Source of the DNA: Lepas anatifera
Lineage: Eukaryota > Arthropoda > Thecostraca > Lepadidae
Reading direction: 5' to 3'
Length of the DNA stretch: 64,000 bases
Assembly: GCA_034440635.1 (NCBI GenBank)
Contig: JAOTON010000385.1
Span: forward strand, 2,386,501 to 2,450,500
Shown here: positions 1-14,457 of the stretch, piece after piece
How the letters are laid out: each line of letters opens with the position of its first letter
Numbering within the stretch: the first letter of the stretch is position 1
Program-made: the position numbers and the translations under genes
Notes under the pieces: generated by a model
The model's input: the letters and a program-made list of their open reading frames with translations, nothing else
Database searches by the model: none
Told to the model about the DNA's origin: nothing

Positions 1-2960
1 CTCGGATGTCTCTGAGACTGACAACCGGGAGCCCTCTGAGACTAACTTTTGGGTGCTTCTTGAGATTGACTCTCGGGGCCGCTTATACCAATACTCGGGG
101 GGGTGGCGGGGGCACAGCCTGAGGCCAAATCTCGAGGGCTCCCAAAATTACCCCTCTGGGGCCCCCTGAAACCAGCACTCTGCGGATCAAATTAGACTAA
201 CTCTCGGACCCCCGGATTAACTCTCGGGGCCACCTGAAACTAAATATTGACTCCTGAGAGAGAAGCCCGTGAGACTATGAGGGCCCCCTGAGACCGACTC
301 TTGGGGTGCTCTGAGACTGACTCTTGGGGTTCTCTGAGACAGACTCTCAGGGGAACCCCGAGACCGAATCTCGGGGTCCCCTAAGACAGACTCTTGGGGT
401 CCCCTTGACCGACTCTTGGGGTTCTCTGAGACTGACTCTCAGGGCCCCCCCTGAAATAGACTATGTTGCAGGGCCCTGAGAACCACTCTCTGGGGGGCTC
501 CTGAGACTTGCTCGGCCCCCTCCCCTGAGACAGACTCCCGGGGCCCCTGATACCGAATTTTGGGGCCCCTGAGACCAACCCTCTGGGGCCCCTAAAATCT
601 ACTTTCGGGAGGCCTTGAGACCGACTCTCAGGGCGGGGGCCGTGAGGCCGACTCGGGACACCCTGAGAACGAATCTTCAGGGGCCCCTGAGACTGACTCT
701 GGGGGCCCCGTGATCAGATAATCCTTTGCAGTGGTTCAGATTGGCCCAAGGGGTGGGGGTCTGCGGACGCCTAGGGCCCCCTTGGCTACACCACTGCATC
801 CACACTTTCGGGGGGCCCTCTGAAAGCACCATTTGGAGGCCCCTAAAATAATTGCTCCCCCTAGACCAATACTCCGGAGCCCCTTGATGCTGATGCCCGG
901 GGGTCCTAGGACTAAGCTCGGGGTCCCACTTAGATCAGGCTCAGGGGCACCCTTAGACCCATGCTTGCGCTTTTCTCAGGAGTAACTCGACACCGATGTT
1001 CCGGGGCCCTCAAGATCAATATTTCGAGCCCCCCGAGACTAATGCTCGGTGCTCTGGAGCCCCTCGATGCCGATGCTCGGGGGTCCTGAACCCAGGCCTG
1101 GAGGCCCCTAGGATCAAACTCTGGGTCTCATGAGGCCAATGCTCGTGCCTCACTCATGAGTCCCTCGATATCAATAGTCGGGGGCACTCCGAGGGAGGGC
1201 CCTGAACCCCTGAGACCAAGCTCGGGGGGCCCCTGAGACCAAGCTCGGGGGCCCCTGAGACCAAGCTCGGGGGCCCCTGAGACCAAGCTCGAGGGAACCC
1301 TGAGACCAAGCTCGGATGCTCCCTGAGACCAAGCTCGAGGGCCCCCTGACACTAAGCTCGGGGGTTCCCTGAGACCAAGCTCGAGACCCCGTGAGACCAA
1401 GATCGAAAGGCCCATGAGACCAAACATCGAAAGGCCCATGAGACCAAGCTTGCCCCCTAAGACCAAGCTCGGTTGTCCCCTGAGACCTAGCTCAGGGCCC
1501 CTGAGACCAAGCTCACGGGCCCCCGAGATCAAAATTCGGTATTCCAGAGCCCTCGATACCAATGATCGGGTCCCCTGAGACCAAGCTCGGAAGGCCCGTG
1601 AGACCAAGCTCGGGGCCCCTGAGTCCAAGTTCAGGGGTCGCCTGAGACCACGCTCGTGGGGCCCTGAGACCAAGCTCTGGGGCACCCTGAGACCAAAATC
1701 GAAAGGTCCGTGAGTCCGAACTCAGGGGGCCCTTGAGATCAATGTTCGGTACTCAGGAACCCTCGATACCGATGATCAGGGGCCCCTGAGACCAAGCTCG
1801 GGGGTCCCCTGAGACCAAGCTCGGGCGTTCTCTGAGACCAAGCTCGGAGGGCCCCTGACACCGAGCTCGGGGCCCCTGAGACAAAGCTCGGGGGGCGCTG
1901 AGAACCAGCTCGGTGGCCCCCTGAGACCAAGATCAGGGCCCCCCGAGACCAATGCTCGTGTTTTCCAGTGCATACGGTCAGCCTTATGCATCAGATGCCC
2001 TCGGATGCCCCCTGAGACCAAGCTCGAGGGCCCCTGACACTAAGCTCAGGGAGAGGGGCCTGAGACCAAGCTTAGTGGCATCCCTGAGACCAAGCTCGGG
2101 GGTCCTCTGAGACCAAGCTCGGGGGCCCTGAGACCAAGCTCGGGGTTATCTGAGACCAAGCTCGGAGGGCTCCCTGACACCAAGCTCGGGGGCCCCTGAG
2201 ACCAAGCTCGGAGGCCCTGAGACCAAACTCGAAGGGCCCCCTGAGACCAAGCTCGGGAGCTCCCTGAGACCAAGCTCGGGGGTCCCCTGAGACCAAGCTC
2301 GGGGGCCCTGAGACAAAGCTCGGGGTTATCTGAGACCAAGCTCGGAGGGTTCCCTGACACCAAGCTCGGGGGCCCCTGAGACTAAGCTCGGGGGCCCTGA
2401 TTCCAAACTCGAAGGGCCCCCTGAGACTAAGCTCGGGAGCTCCCTGAGACCAAGCTCGGAGGGCCCCCAGACACCAAGCTCGGGGCCCCTGAGACAAAGC
2501 TCGGGGCCCCTGAGACAAAGCTCAGGGGCCCCTGAGACCAAAATCGAAAGGCCCGTGAGACCAAGATCGAAAGGCCCGTGAGACCGAGCTCGGGGAGGGG
2601 CCCTGAGACCAAGCTCGGGGGCCCTGAGGCTAAGCTCGGGACCCCCTGGGACTGAGCACAGGGGTCCCCCAAGATCAATATTCGGTACTCTGGAGCCCTC
2701 GATACCAATTATCGGGGGCCTCCTGAGACCAAGCTCGGGAGGCCCCCCCGAGACCAAGCTCAGGGGCCCCCGAAATCAATTTTTGTGTTTGTAGTGCATA
2801 AGGTAAGCCCAAGGGAGCCCGCGGACCCCTGAGACCCCCTCCCCTGGCTACACGACTGCCAGAACATCTCAAGGGGCCCATTCAAGCTCTCGGCCGCCCG
2901 GTCAGTGGCTGTAAAGCCTTATAGGGGTCCCAGACCATCTCAGGGGCCCTCAGTTCAGCA
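1..2960. repeat. 22-bp GC-rich satellite with 180-bp higher-order repeat
   Basis: The whole interval is a tandem array built on a unit of about 22 bases with the core GAGACCAAGCTCGGGGGCCCC. Units are degenerate before about position 1200, cleanest from 1200 to 2760, and decay again toward 2960. Between 2101 and 2510 the variants themselves repeat: the marker CGGGGTTATCTGAGACC occurs at 2141 and again at 2321, so the higher-order period is 180 bases, or eight basic units. Long open frames on the minus strand (for example 1128-1685 and 2072-2518) read as LVSGAPELGLRGP-type repeats and exist only because the unit lacks stops. The array runs off the left edge of the window, so its full length is unknown. 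Confidence 0.95.
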
Positions 2961-3480
2961 CAGAGGCCCATATTAGCTCTGATGACCAGATAAGCTTAAG
3001 GGTCCGGATTATCCAGGGGCCCCTTGTCGGCATATTTTGGGTTTCAGAACAGTTCAGGGTTTCAATTAAAGCTTATAAACCAATTTCAGAGCAGGGGCCC
3101 TATTCCTGTACAGGGGTCTCATATAAGTTTATGGTCTTCTGTGCATCACAGGGGATCCAGATTAGCTCAAGGGACAATATTAACTTTACGGTCCCAGCTC
3201 AGCTCAGGGGCCCCCCAGGTCGGTGGATATAGGTTCTGGCCAACTCACGGGGCCCTGTTTAAGGTTACGGCTCCTAGCTCACTTTAGGCAATTTCATGCT
3301 GCCCAAACCATCTCAGGGGCGCTCAGTTCAGCTCAAAGGGCCCAGATTAGCTCGTATGGCATCAGAGGCCAGTTCAAGGGCCCCGAGAAGCTTAGGGGAC
3401 CTTAAAATCAACTCATAGGACCTCAACTTAGTTTAGGGGCACAGGTAAGTTTAACGGGGTTCCGGGGCAAGCTATCGGGC
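2961..3480. repeat. Degenerate related repeat bordering the satellite
   Basis: This stretch keeps a loose periodicity of GGGGCCC followed by AGATTAGCTCA or AGTTCAGCTCA. It looks like a diverged relative of the neighbouring satellite, with units of roughly 20-35 bases. No gene is visible in it. Confidence 0.6.
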
Positions 3481-4569
3481 CAGTTTGAGTTTCTTGCTTG
3501 ATATTACAGTTGTTGATATTCTTATCTCCGTTGCAGGGGGCCCATCCCAGAAAAGTGGGGGGCCAGTGGCCCCCTGGCCCCCCCGGTTCCTACGCCTATG
3601 CCACACAGCTATCAAACAATCTGACGCGTTTCAAAATCATTGCTTGTCCATGCCAGGCAACAGGCCTCGAGTACATTCAGGCGTGCACCCTTTGTCATGA
3701 CATGGCTTGGGTTTGCATGCTGCTACTTAGCCATTTTTGCCTACCACTGGTGACAACGCCGATAAATATCCGCTATTATTTTCGTGTCAGTTTTTTGCTC
3801 CAGCCGCCGAACCGTGGGAAGCATAAGAAGCTGTCGGGCGGGAAGTAGCGGTCGGCAGAAGAGTTCGTGCACTGGAGCCGATGGGAATTCGCCTCGTTCG
3901 TGGGAACGATTCGCGGTGTCCGGCGGAAGAGACCGAGACTGGCACAAACGCCGAAAGCAGCTGTACCTCTGAGTCAAGACTACGATACAAGGCTGGCCCA
4001 GAAAGGTTTAAGGAGTTCCGTCCCCAGTGTGACGTCACAGATCTTGCAACGTTGAGGCTGCACACTGCACAGGCTAAGCCATAACGTTTATGGAGGGGGA
4101 AAATCCTCTTTAGGGGACGTATTTTTTAATTACATTTGATGTAAAATTATGATAACATAAAATAAAATTCCACTAAAGCGAAGGTATTTTATACATAAAA
4201 AAGTTTAAAGTTGATAAATGTTAACATGGGATGCTATGGGTAAAGGAAAATTGTATCGCCAGCGTAAGTCAGTAAGGCAGTTCCTGATTAGAGGTAAATG
4301 GTCTAGTCTCGGAGTGACTTCCGGATAGTGACGGCCCGAAACAAACAGAGAATTGCACAATGCACAGCTGAAATTCAAACGCGGTGCTGATGAATGAAAA
4401 GGATGTAGAGACAATAGGTGATCCATGCCACGATAAACGGCTAAATGGACCAAGGTCAACAGCGACCAGGTGGTTGAGGAAACCGTCGGATGTTTGTCAC
4501 TTAAATGCTTCTGAATGGGGTCGTTTTTGCTTAGCACGTGTAGTGGAGCTAGTGTTCTCAGTTGCCTCT
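3481..4569. other. Intergenic, no recognised gene
   Basis: A CCCCCTGGCCCCCC-type repeat fragment lies at 3536-3595. From 3790 to 4080 the sequence is GC-richer and open in several overlapping frames on both strands, but none gives a recognisable protein. A perfect 12-base palindrome with a CRE core (TGTGACGTCACA) is at 4028-4039. The rest is AT-rich unique sequence. Confidence 0.5.
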
Positions 4570-4735
4570 CAGTGGCGGGCCGAGTACAACATTTTGGGGG
4601 CAGAGCTCGGGGGCTCGAGCCTTCCCTGGCCTTGCCTCGGAGCAGTCTTCGGGCGTGCATTAACTATAGACACTCCGAAATTGCGGGGAGGGGGTGGGCT
4701 GAGCCCCTGGCCCCCTTGTGTCCGCCGCTGATGCC
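4570..4735 (+). mobile_element. Short interspersed repeat M6, copy 1
   Basis: This GC-rich element of about 165 bases starts CAGTGGCGGG and ends near TGTCCGCCGCTGATG. It matches 37153-37316 and the reverse complement of 43271-43404, sharing blocks such as TTGCCTCGGA and ATTAACTATAG. It has no coding capacity. The ends are roughly inverted repeats, so a small non-autonomous DNA element is likely, but I could not define a target duplication. Confidence 0.65.
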
Positions 4736-5725
<990 letters not shown>

Positions 5726-8515
5726 CTTACCCCTCCCAGTGCCCGTTGACGTCATACCCAGTTCCACATTCCTGTCCCAGGGATACGGCTCACTGACTGC
5801 AGAGCCTCTCTAGGGTACCGGGTAACATACACTCCAGATACATGAGCAGCCTCGGTACGCACCATTACGTCCAGACAACATATGGCGCGGTTCAGACGAA
5901 CGTGGCGACGCGAAACGTACCGGTGTGAGAAGTACGTTTATCTTATTTGAATGGAACTTTTATGAAGTCATAAAATTATTTTTCTGTCATTGCTGTAAGT
6001 TAATGTATGACCGAATTGCTTATAACTATCCAATGAAAATACTGTATTTTGAATCAAAGCTTTGTCTAATGGTACGGACCCCCTCACAGGGGCATAGCCA
6101 GGATTTCGCTCAGGGGAAGCAGCGCCCAGAAAATGGTCCCTGCGGCAGCTCCAAAAGGGCCCTGATGGGTAAAAAGGACCCTGCTTGTTACAGAATAGAG
6201 TGCTGCAGAAGGCTTAAGAGGGCCCTGTCTCGTACGAAACTTTGGCCACAGAGCCTAGTGCGGGCGAGCCGCGCTTCTGCACGGCCCGTGTCCTCAGGGG
6301 GGCTGTCCCTGCCGCCCCCTTGGCTACGCCCCTGCCCCTCATGGTTCTTTTGGAGAAGAACGAGAGCCTAGCGACACAGCGGTACCAGACACCCGCATAC
6401 ATGAGTCGATTGGGCCGTTTTCCCGCGGTCGGTTCCGTCCTAAGGCTAATCATATATCTGGGCTAATAGACGGCCAGTTAGCCGCGTTCATGGTTAACCA
6501 GATATTGTGCCTGCCTACAGCTGATAAATATGTAACGCACACGAACACATTGGGCTGAATTAATGAGGTGATATTATTGAACACGCAGGCAGTTGTGTGG
6601 TTATTGATCACTCGTGAGGGGTGGTTACATGCAAAGCTTGGCGTGGTAATTTCAAATAGCGTTTGCCAGCTGAGTTGGGGTTATCCGGTACAATGACCTA
6701 TTGACCACACGGGTGTTATTTAATCAATACAAAGTAAACTCATGGAAACGATAGCGTTTGCATGGCTCTCGTTCTAAAAATTTTAGGGAAGTAAATAAAA
6801 CACGTGGGACTTGACATAGAATGGTAATCGCATCTTAGAAAGCAGGCATATTTAGGACCTTTAGTCAATTATAATGAGAGAGCCGTACAGCTTACGCCGG
6901 GAGCAAAATGTCGAACATCTTATTTTTAAAAGCTGAGCACAGTGGCTGAAAATAGTTATTTGATCTCGAAAACTGAAATGTTGGGCACATTTTAAACTCG
7001 GAGAATTTTCTTCCTAGAACTTTTCCCGGTGTGGCCATGGCATCTCCATCACTGAGAAGGCTTCGACCCGGGGATATTGTTGGTCATTTACCTCACAGCA
7101 AAAACGTTTCGGACTTTAATGTAGGGCCTGAAACTTGCTTTCAACAAAAGTAGGTCTGTTAAGTAAAAAAGGACACCGGGAGTGCTCTGCAGGTAAATAA
7201 ATCCCACGGAGTCGGTCTCGGAGCCGGCAGACGACTCTGCAGCCCTGTATTCGACTTGACCTAAAAGTGTAGTCAAAGCGCCCACTTAAAAGCCATCAGG
7301 TGGGCACCAAACCCTATCACGGGGGTGTAGATACTCGCATCCTCGTAAAGTGACATTTGCACTTTAGGGGTGCCATGAACCTTTTAAAGCGGGTAATGTA
7401 ACCAATTCGGGAGGCAACGAGGGGGGAAGTGCCTTTCCCTGGCCCCCCGGATCCTCCTATGGTTCTTCAGACAACGGTCAGCTTCCACGACAAACCCAGT
7501 TAGTTGGGAGGATGCCCTGAGATGGTGCCAGCACGCTGTGGATGTGTTCCGGTTCATCTCTCTCCATATCTCTCTCTAGATACAGCAGGGTGGGCCCTCT
7601 GCCAGCGCGTTCTCAGAAGATGGCTGCAGCTCGTCTGGGTTCTGAGTCGTCTGTGGGTTTGGCAGGGCGCTGGGGCCGGGCCAGGAAGCTCTGTAAGCAG
7701 TTCTGACTAATCTGGTGAGCTTGGGAAGTCGGCTGAGTAACTCAGCGGGATCAGGTGGTGATCTCAGCAAATCACTTCTACTGGGCTAATTGAATGGGAG
7801 AGGGACTGCTTCGCTTTCGACATGCCTTACCAGAAGTTATCTTATCTTATCAGTTGCAGACCCACAGGGCCGCTGCAGAAGCCCAGCATAGGTCCAGTCT
7901 CTGGTGACTTGATTTGGACTCGAATTGCGCTGTGGCTTGACTCGGTCACGAGTCGATCCAAGTGGAGAAGGAGTCATGCCCCCGAAGATTGAACCCTGAA
8001 CCCGCTGAAAAGTCCCCCATAAATCGAATAAATGCTGCAAACTGGAAAGTATGAAAGTGAACATGCGCAGGGATGGATCTAGGCCAATCGTTTGGCAGGG
8101 GGGAGGGTGGGGACGGGGGCGGGGCAACAGGGCATCACGAAGAAAGGGACTCGGTTTTTGCATGCAATAACTGCAGGTGGAGGCCTTAAAGAACTGGTCT
8201 TCTGCTGTCACCACCCACCGTTGATTGGCTGTCATTGTAAGCTCGCTTGTCTGTTCGCTGGTATAGCCATTTGGTGAGTGACTCAGCCCTCGGGCCAGCT
8301 GGCGAGGGGAGGGGGACGGGTCTGATCGATCCGTCCGTGCGTGCCGTTCTCTCAGCGCTGAGTCACCCCCAGCATTTCAGCCAGCTGATTTCCGGCCTGC
8401 CGGAAAAACAAAATGGCAAAATGCCAGCGTTTTCTGAAAGAAAACTTGGAAAATTTAAATTTGGTGCCGGGGACTTAAGGAAAAATGTGTGTTTGCTCAT
8501 CTAACAACAAAAGTA
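5726..8515. other. Intergenic with repeat fragments
   Basis: At about 6090-6345 a fold-back-like repeat begins AGGGGCATAGCCAGG and ends CCTTGGCTACGCCCCTG. At 7285-7335 there is a fragment of the M7 repeat (GGTGGGCACCAAACCCTATC). At 7430-7465 lies another CCCCCCGGATCC-type repeat tail. No protein, tRNA or rRNA gene was recognised. Confidence 0.5.
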
Positions 8516-8694
8516 TTAAAGGGAACGTGGCACCTTCATAACGTGATTTTAACTGAGATAGCCAGGTTGTAAAGCAAGTCGGAAAACCCGGTACTCTATA
8601 TTTCATTTGTCTTGGAACTCGATATTTCCGTAGAAAAAAGCTAAAACGTACCTGATACCAATCCCCTCATCAGCCCATCACCGGGTCCTGTGGC
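8516..8694. mobile_element. F5 element, truncated terminal fragment
   Basis: TTAA at 8516-8519 is followed by AGGGAACGTGGCACCTT, the F5 terminal inverted repeat. About 175 bases closely match the first part of the copy at 16505. Homology stops near 8694 and no second terminus follows, so this copy is truncated. Confidence 0.75.
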
Positions 8695-9533
8695 TTAGTG
8701 TCCTGTGAGTCCTGTGCCCGGTCACTCACAAAGGGATATAAATTCACACCCTGATATGGTACTCCTCATTAACCCGGCACCGCCTGGGCGCTTTTCATAC
8801 ACACCACCGCCTGGGGTGTGATGGGACCCCCTACGATCTCGGGAACCGGGGGTGATACGGAAAAACTAAAACAGCGCTGGAAGCGCCTTACCCTCAAAAA
8901 CTAAGTTCAAAAACTACCACCGCTCGATTTTTTTCTAAAAATGCTTGATGTTCATAAATATCCTATCCCATCCTCGTACCAAAACTTCCGTGTGCTTTAT
9001 TGTTTCGGTCAATACGAAATGTATGAACTAAAAATAAAAATATACCAAGACATTTTTTTGTTAAGATTTAAAATTTGAAATAATTGACATGACTTGTGAG
9101 GTCGCTCCCTGCCCCAGTTCTGACAAATTATGTATAATTGGAAAGCCGAGTGCTGGAGGTATTAATCTAATAACGGTGTAACAAATTATATTAATAAACA
9201 ATAGCTAACTAGGAACGCGACAACATCCGCGAGATCACAACGGAGTATTGTAGCATAGAGACTAATTGTTGTGCCCCAAAATAGACAGTCGGACAATCAG
9301 GGTTAGACGGCAGTGCACAGTGACTTCTGGCTGCCTGTAGGCCGGGTGACCGCGCCATCGGAAGAATGTGATAAGGGAGGTAGCCCATGCTAAAGGAATA
9401 CAGCGATGTTAATGTCATTAAAATATACATACCTACTCAGTCAATTGCCTCGCGGATCCTGTGATTTGCCTTTCCTCCTTGTTTGAACGGTCATAGCTAC
9501 TTATCCCTCCGCCTCAAATAACCATCGATCGGC
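8695..9533. other. AT-rich intergenic sequence
   Basis: No gene or clear repeat was recognised in this stretch. It ends at the TTAA flanking the F1 element. Confidence 0.5.
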
Positions 9534-9537
9534 TTAA

Positions 9538-10567
9538 CCCTCGCCCCACCGGGGGGGGCCATCGATGGCCCCCCTAAGGTTTTTCCGGGATAGCAGAAAA
9601 ACGACGAGGCGCAGCACCGCGGTTGAGGGCTCTACCTCTCACTGCATCATTTTCCCATCATCCCTAAAATTTTTTACCCCGGGTCACCCAAGGTCAGGTC
9701 ACCAGACGAGGTCAACCAAGGTCACCTCACTTCACCTTTAGAGCTCTGTAAGAGCTACATTTCAAAGTCGATCGATTTGAAACTTCCTACACTTCATGAC
9801 CCCTCCAGGGTCTACAAGGTGTATATCCGGGATTTTTCGATTTCGTGCCCTGAGGTCAGGTCACGAGGCGACCTCTCCCATTGGAAAAGCATGGGGAAAA
9901 GCTATTTCATGATATAAAAGCCACAAAAATGATTGCAAATACTCAGACTGCTCAGAACAACGTTTTTGGACACCCTTTCACGGATCCCAGGGGTCGTATT
10001 TGCCCTTTGACTTTTCCAAGGTCATCCAAGGTCACCGGAGGTCAAAAACCGTATTTTGACAATAACTTTTGACCTAATTGAGCTAGAGCGATGAAACAAA
10101 CACCATCGTGTTTGTCTTGTCACTGGCTTTCATTTGATATACGGCAAGGTCATTTTTTTGACCTTTTGTGACCTCAGGTCATATTAGGTCACGAGGTGAC
10201 CTCTGGCGGTCAAACCACTGGCGGGAGGTCTTTACGTTCCACATAGCGGAAAAAGTACAGGCAATTTTCTATCAAATGTACTTTACCAGGCCTCAATAGC
10301 TCTAATGACATAAGAGTTATGCCCAGTTTGCTTAATCATTGCATATTTGAGTTAAAATAGCCGATCTTGACCTAATTTGACCTCTGGAGGTCAAACCATT
10401 GACCTGAGCACTAAAACATGCGAAGTAATTTCTTACTGAATTCACGCGAGCTTTCTATTGCACTTTGCAGATTTGCGCTAACGCCCATATTTTCGGAGTT
10501 AGAGGGGGGCCATCGATGGCCCCCCCGGTGGGGCGAAGGTGGCGCCGGACCCCCGGTGGGGCGCGGG
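9538..10567 (+). mobile_element. F1 non-autonomous element, copy A, TTAA-flanked
   Basis: A 1030-bp element lies between TTAA at 9534-9537 and TTAA at 10568-10571. It begins CCCTCGCCCCACCGG and ends with the reverse complement of CCCGCGCCCCACCGG. A palindrome with the core GGCCATCGATGGCC lies just inside each end, and the right end carries a second copy of the terminal motif separated by a GGTGGCGCC-type spacer. The core has many AGGTCA and TGACCT hexamers. No transposase frame is present. The TTAA duplication and CCC start recall piggyBac-type insertion; that assignment is inference. Copies B and C lie at 44047 and 46394 in the opposite orientation. Confidence 0.88.
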
Positions 10568-10571
10568 TTAA

Positions 10572-13500
10572 ACCTCTAGTGCTGCACGCACATGAAATGT
10601 CAGCTAGCGTGTATGTCACATTTATCGCGTGTGTTGTATTGTCAATAAGTGTTTTTCGATGGAAAAAGAAAAGCTGCATCATTTACCCTGCTGCCGAAAA
10701 GACTAAGGATTCGAAATCGGTGCCTTCAATTTTACCAGCTAAGCGCATTAACGTAACGAAATAACTTAATGAACTCATATGCATGTTTTCCTGTACTATC
10801 AACACCGCAGTGCACAGACCTAACCCATACATCCACAAATGTGCACAGAATGTCTCCCACATCTGTCCTCCCTTAGTCCTACAGTAGGCAGAACGACCAC
10901 CATTCTCAACACCACACATGTACGTTTTATAATCTGCCACGCGACCCCTCCCCACCGAAGCTTGAACTCGGTGCCAGCGGCGCCCAGCGTGCGTGACCTT
11001 TCTAACCTCAATGCCCCGCGGGCAATCGGCATCCAGTGGATGGCAGCTGCTGATTGGTGGAGGCGCGTGCACTTGTATCGCGAGAAAGTCAATGGAAGTT
11101 TCACAATGAAAATAATAGGGCTAAAACCATAAACCAGGAAATATATTAGCATGATTTTTTCAAGCATTCCTAGCCATATTTTGCCTTACATTGGCTTGAT
11201 TATCTGCTCCACCATCCGATACTCTTCGATGCAGGTGAGACGGCGGTTTGCCGGTGGCCACTTCACTGAAGGCAGAAACGTCGCGAGATGGTTTCTGCTG
11301 AGCGAAAAGGAGCGGGGCCCGGCCCGAAGGTAACCGAGGGGAAGGAGGGGAGAGAGACGTTGGTGCATAAAACTAAATCTGAATCGTCGGACAAGTTAAA
11401 GGGAGTGTAAACTAATGAGAGCGCTGCCAAAGTAAAACCAGCTAATATACCAAAAAAGCACGTGCTGCTTTGTTCGATGTTGGATGGTGAAAAGGCACTT
11501 AACCTAATTTTGGACTCAATCTATTGCATCTGTTTTAGCGCATTTCACATTTCAGACGTCATACCACGACGTCTAAAATTTTATGGTGAAACCCAAAAAG
11601 TTACAGGCAACGGCATATTTTCTCTAATGAGGACACTCCTAATCAATACACTATACTAACGTGGATTTTCGAAAACCATGGAGGTATAATCGAAAACCGT
11701 CAACTACAGCAGCGTTAAGAGAACCATTTTATTATAAACACTGCAAAATACACCCCCTTAAATACATGAAACAGGGACGTGGATTCCCGAAAATCATTGG
11801 GGGTGCTCAAATTTGAAAGAATAGCAATAACCTTCACGCAAAAACAGATAGCATGACACTGGCTTTGTTTTGGCCCTCACACAGGCCTCCTGAAGCAAAT
11901 AAAACCTGTTTAAAGTCCTGAAAAGGATAAACAATTAAATTTAAAGGAATTTTTAACACAAAAACATGAACTTTTTAAGAGATAAAAATTCACAGCCCTG
12001 GGGAAGGAAGTATTTTCTCACCCATGGGTGAGAGTGAGCAAATGGCTGCAGCCATATCTGCGTCGTTAGTTAGTGAGTTATTTGGGCTAAAGGGGCTCAC
12101 CAACCTGGTAAGGCCTCATAGCGCCCCATATCTACGTCGTGTTGAAAAATCAACAGTTAATGCCATGACACAGAACTTCCGATATTTAACTCGGTCAGAA
12201 AACTGATTTTAGCATGAGGCCTTGTGCTTTCGTTGTCATTAAAAATGAAAGTTGACGCACATTTATAACAGAGACCCTGTAGCCAAGCGCGAATCACAGA
12301 TAAAAGGATCGGTACCGCCCCTGGCCAGCTGACCTGCCGCCGCCCCTGGCTTGCGGTCTCTGGGGCGATAGCAGACCGTGAGGTGCCCCATCCCCATCCC
12401 CAGGTGGGGTAGGTACACAGGAAGCGGCGCCGATGTTATCTGGCGGCGGGCACCGGGGCGAGACCTACCTCCCCTGCCTCCCCGCCGCTGAAGAGGAGGG
12501 TTCACGGACCAGACATCCGCTCAGAGGTGGTACGGTCTGGAAAGGAACGGCGCGGCCGCGCATGGCCGCTCGCTGAGGGATCTTCAACGCTCTTCCACTG
12601 CCCTGCTCATCAACGGTTACAAGGGAGCATGCGGGGTAACAGCATGCTGGCAACGTTAAAGAGAGAATAATATGTTTCTGGAATGAAGCTCTCTAATCTT
12701 ATCTGAACTACGATAGAATGAATCCCTTGTGAGCATGTTGATTCAACTGGCACATGCTAATACAACCGAAGGCGCTAGGGTCGCGACATAGAATCAGGGC
12801 ACACCTTAATTGTCAAGCCTTATGACGATTCAACCACAGGTTGATAAGAAATTGGCTCTACGGTGACTGCAGGACTTTGAAAGCTTGGGAATAGTAGCAC
12901 CTCAATTTGTTTCGCCATCACTTAATCTCAAAACACCATCTAAGACAATATAAACTCTACTTCAGGGTAGATGAAAGCCACCACTTAAAATATGTATCAC
13001 ATGATAACACGGTTGAACTTTCCCAAACCTGACAATTTGAAATAGCTATAACATATATTGTTTCCTGGCATAGACAGACCCTGGATTTCTGACGGGGGCC
13101 AGGACATGATCGAGTGCGTTATCCGAACCTGGGGGGAGGGGCGGGCACCACTTGGGTGGGAAAACCTATCAAGTGGACACGAAATCCTATCGCTGGAACG
13201 CCGATACTCGCATTATTGGGGGAAAACGACATTTCAGGGGGAGGACGCGTCATAGACCTTTCAGGGGGCGTCGAGCGTCGATTGGAAGAGGGTAGACAAG
13301 TGCCCCTGGCCCCACTGAATCCGCCTATATTTCGTGGCCGATAAGCAATGGAGAATGGGTTCCGATAACAAGTGATGACGCAGGCTGAGGCATGCGCCAC
13401 GAGAGCGCTTGCGTGCTGACGTCGGCTATTTTCCGGAGACAATAGCTCGGAATTCTAGGCTCCAAATATCTTTTCACCATGGTTGGACTCTACACCCCTG

Positions 13501-14453
13501 AAACAACACGAAACCCAGTTTGGAGGGAAAATAATCGATTGAAAGTGGAGCCCGTGGCATCAACGGCACCGACATAGAAAAAGCTCCGCCCTGTCCATCG
13601 GCCAGACAGGATGGAGCTGGTTTCGGCTGAAACCACTCCTTTCACACGGACACCATCAGCTCGCCGGCCGGAGACCGCCGGAGACAGAGGTCGCCGCTGA
13701 AGGTCAGACGTCGCCGACGCCGATAGCGACGCCGTCAGAGAATCGATACCCCGTCCCCCGAGCGGCGTGGCGCGGCGCGGCAGCAGGGAGGCGGCCACGC
13801 TGCCTCTGGCGCGCTGCCAGCCGGCCGGCGAGGCCCTCTGGTGGTGTCAAACGACGCTGAAACGTTCATCCCATCAGAATTCCCTGACCACGCTGCATTT
13901 TTTTAGGGTTACCCTGTGAGTTTGATGAAGTGCCATGATCTTGAGCCGGTCTGCTGCTGTACATTTATTCTGCATTACGAGTATGAACAGTTCGTGCTTC
14001 TCATGCGTTCTTTTGATTTGGAGGGTACATCATCTTCAATGATATTCAGATCCAAGCTGGTTGATATCCAAAGATTTTACAGCTAATCCGTTTATCAATC
14101 ATCAATCCAAATCCAACCAACATCCGAACAGGACCAAATCAACCACACAGTAGATCCTAATTAATGATCAGATCCAAGACTCGGATAATCCGCCCATTTG
14201 ATTCGGATGTCCCATTTATCCGGACACCGAATCCATCAAATCCTCTTTTTGATGCGCTCGTTTCCGATTGTTATGAGGGCACCTTTCAGTACTGAGCTAG
14301 AGCTCTTGAGTGCCTCCCCTCTCCAGGGACAGATCCAGGGGGTGGGTATTTCAGACATGGCTCCCTCAAAGTGGCGAGGTCTTACCCACTTTTAGAAGTT
14401 TTGTTTTAAAAAAATAAATTAACGATTTTCCCTCGATTTGTACTCCCACTCCC
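10572..14453. other. Intergenic with repeat fragments, no gene recognised
   Basis: An M7-type repeat lies at about 13090-13335 (see its entry). A perfect 16-base palindrome, CTCACCCATGGGTGAG, is at 12017-12032. GC-rich patches at 12300-12580 and 13560-13860 have open frames with no family resemblance. The second patch resembles 24190-24345 around CAGCCGGCCGG, so it is probably an old repeat. The remainder is AT-rich with only short frames. Confidence 0.45.
13090..13335 (+). mobile_element. M7 interspersed repeat, copy 1
   Basis: This GC-rich, non-coding segment contains GGTGGGAAAACCTATCAAG, a TTTCAGGGGGCGTCGAG block and a tail GTGCCCCTGGCCCCACTG followed by AATCCGCC. Matching segments lie at 34355-34505 and, inverted, at 31945-32140, with a fragment at 7285. 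The ends are too diverged to define termini. Confidence 0.55.
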
Positions 14454-14457
14454 TTAA

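Noticed and set aside
1128..2757. Long minus-strand open frames over the first satellite
   Set aside because: They translate to the same 22-bp repeat in different phases and overlap one another; the unit simply lacks stops.
1..2960. CRISPR-like array
   Set aside because: Units are contiguous without unique spacers and the DNA is eukaryotic.
9538..10567. Transposase gene within an F1-F3 element
   Set aside because: No frame of useful length or recognisable motif occurs in any copy; the elements are non-autonomous.
12017..12032. Perfect 16-base palindrome CTCACCCATGGGTGAG as a regulatory site
   Set aside because: It is isolated, with no neighbouring gene or element end; chance or an old repeat is as likely.
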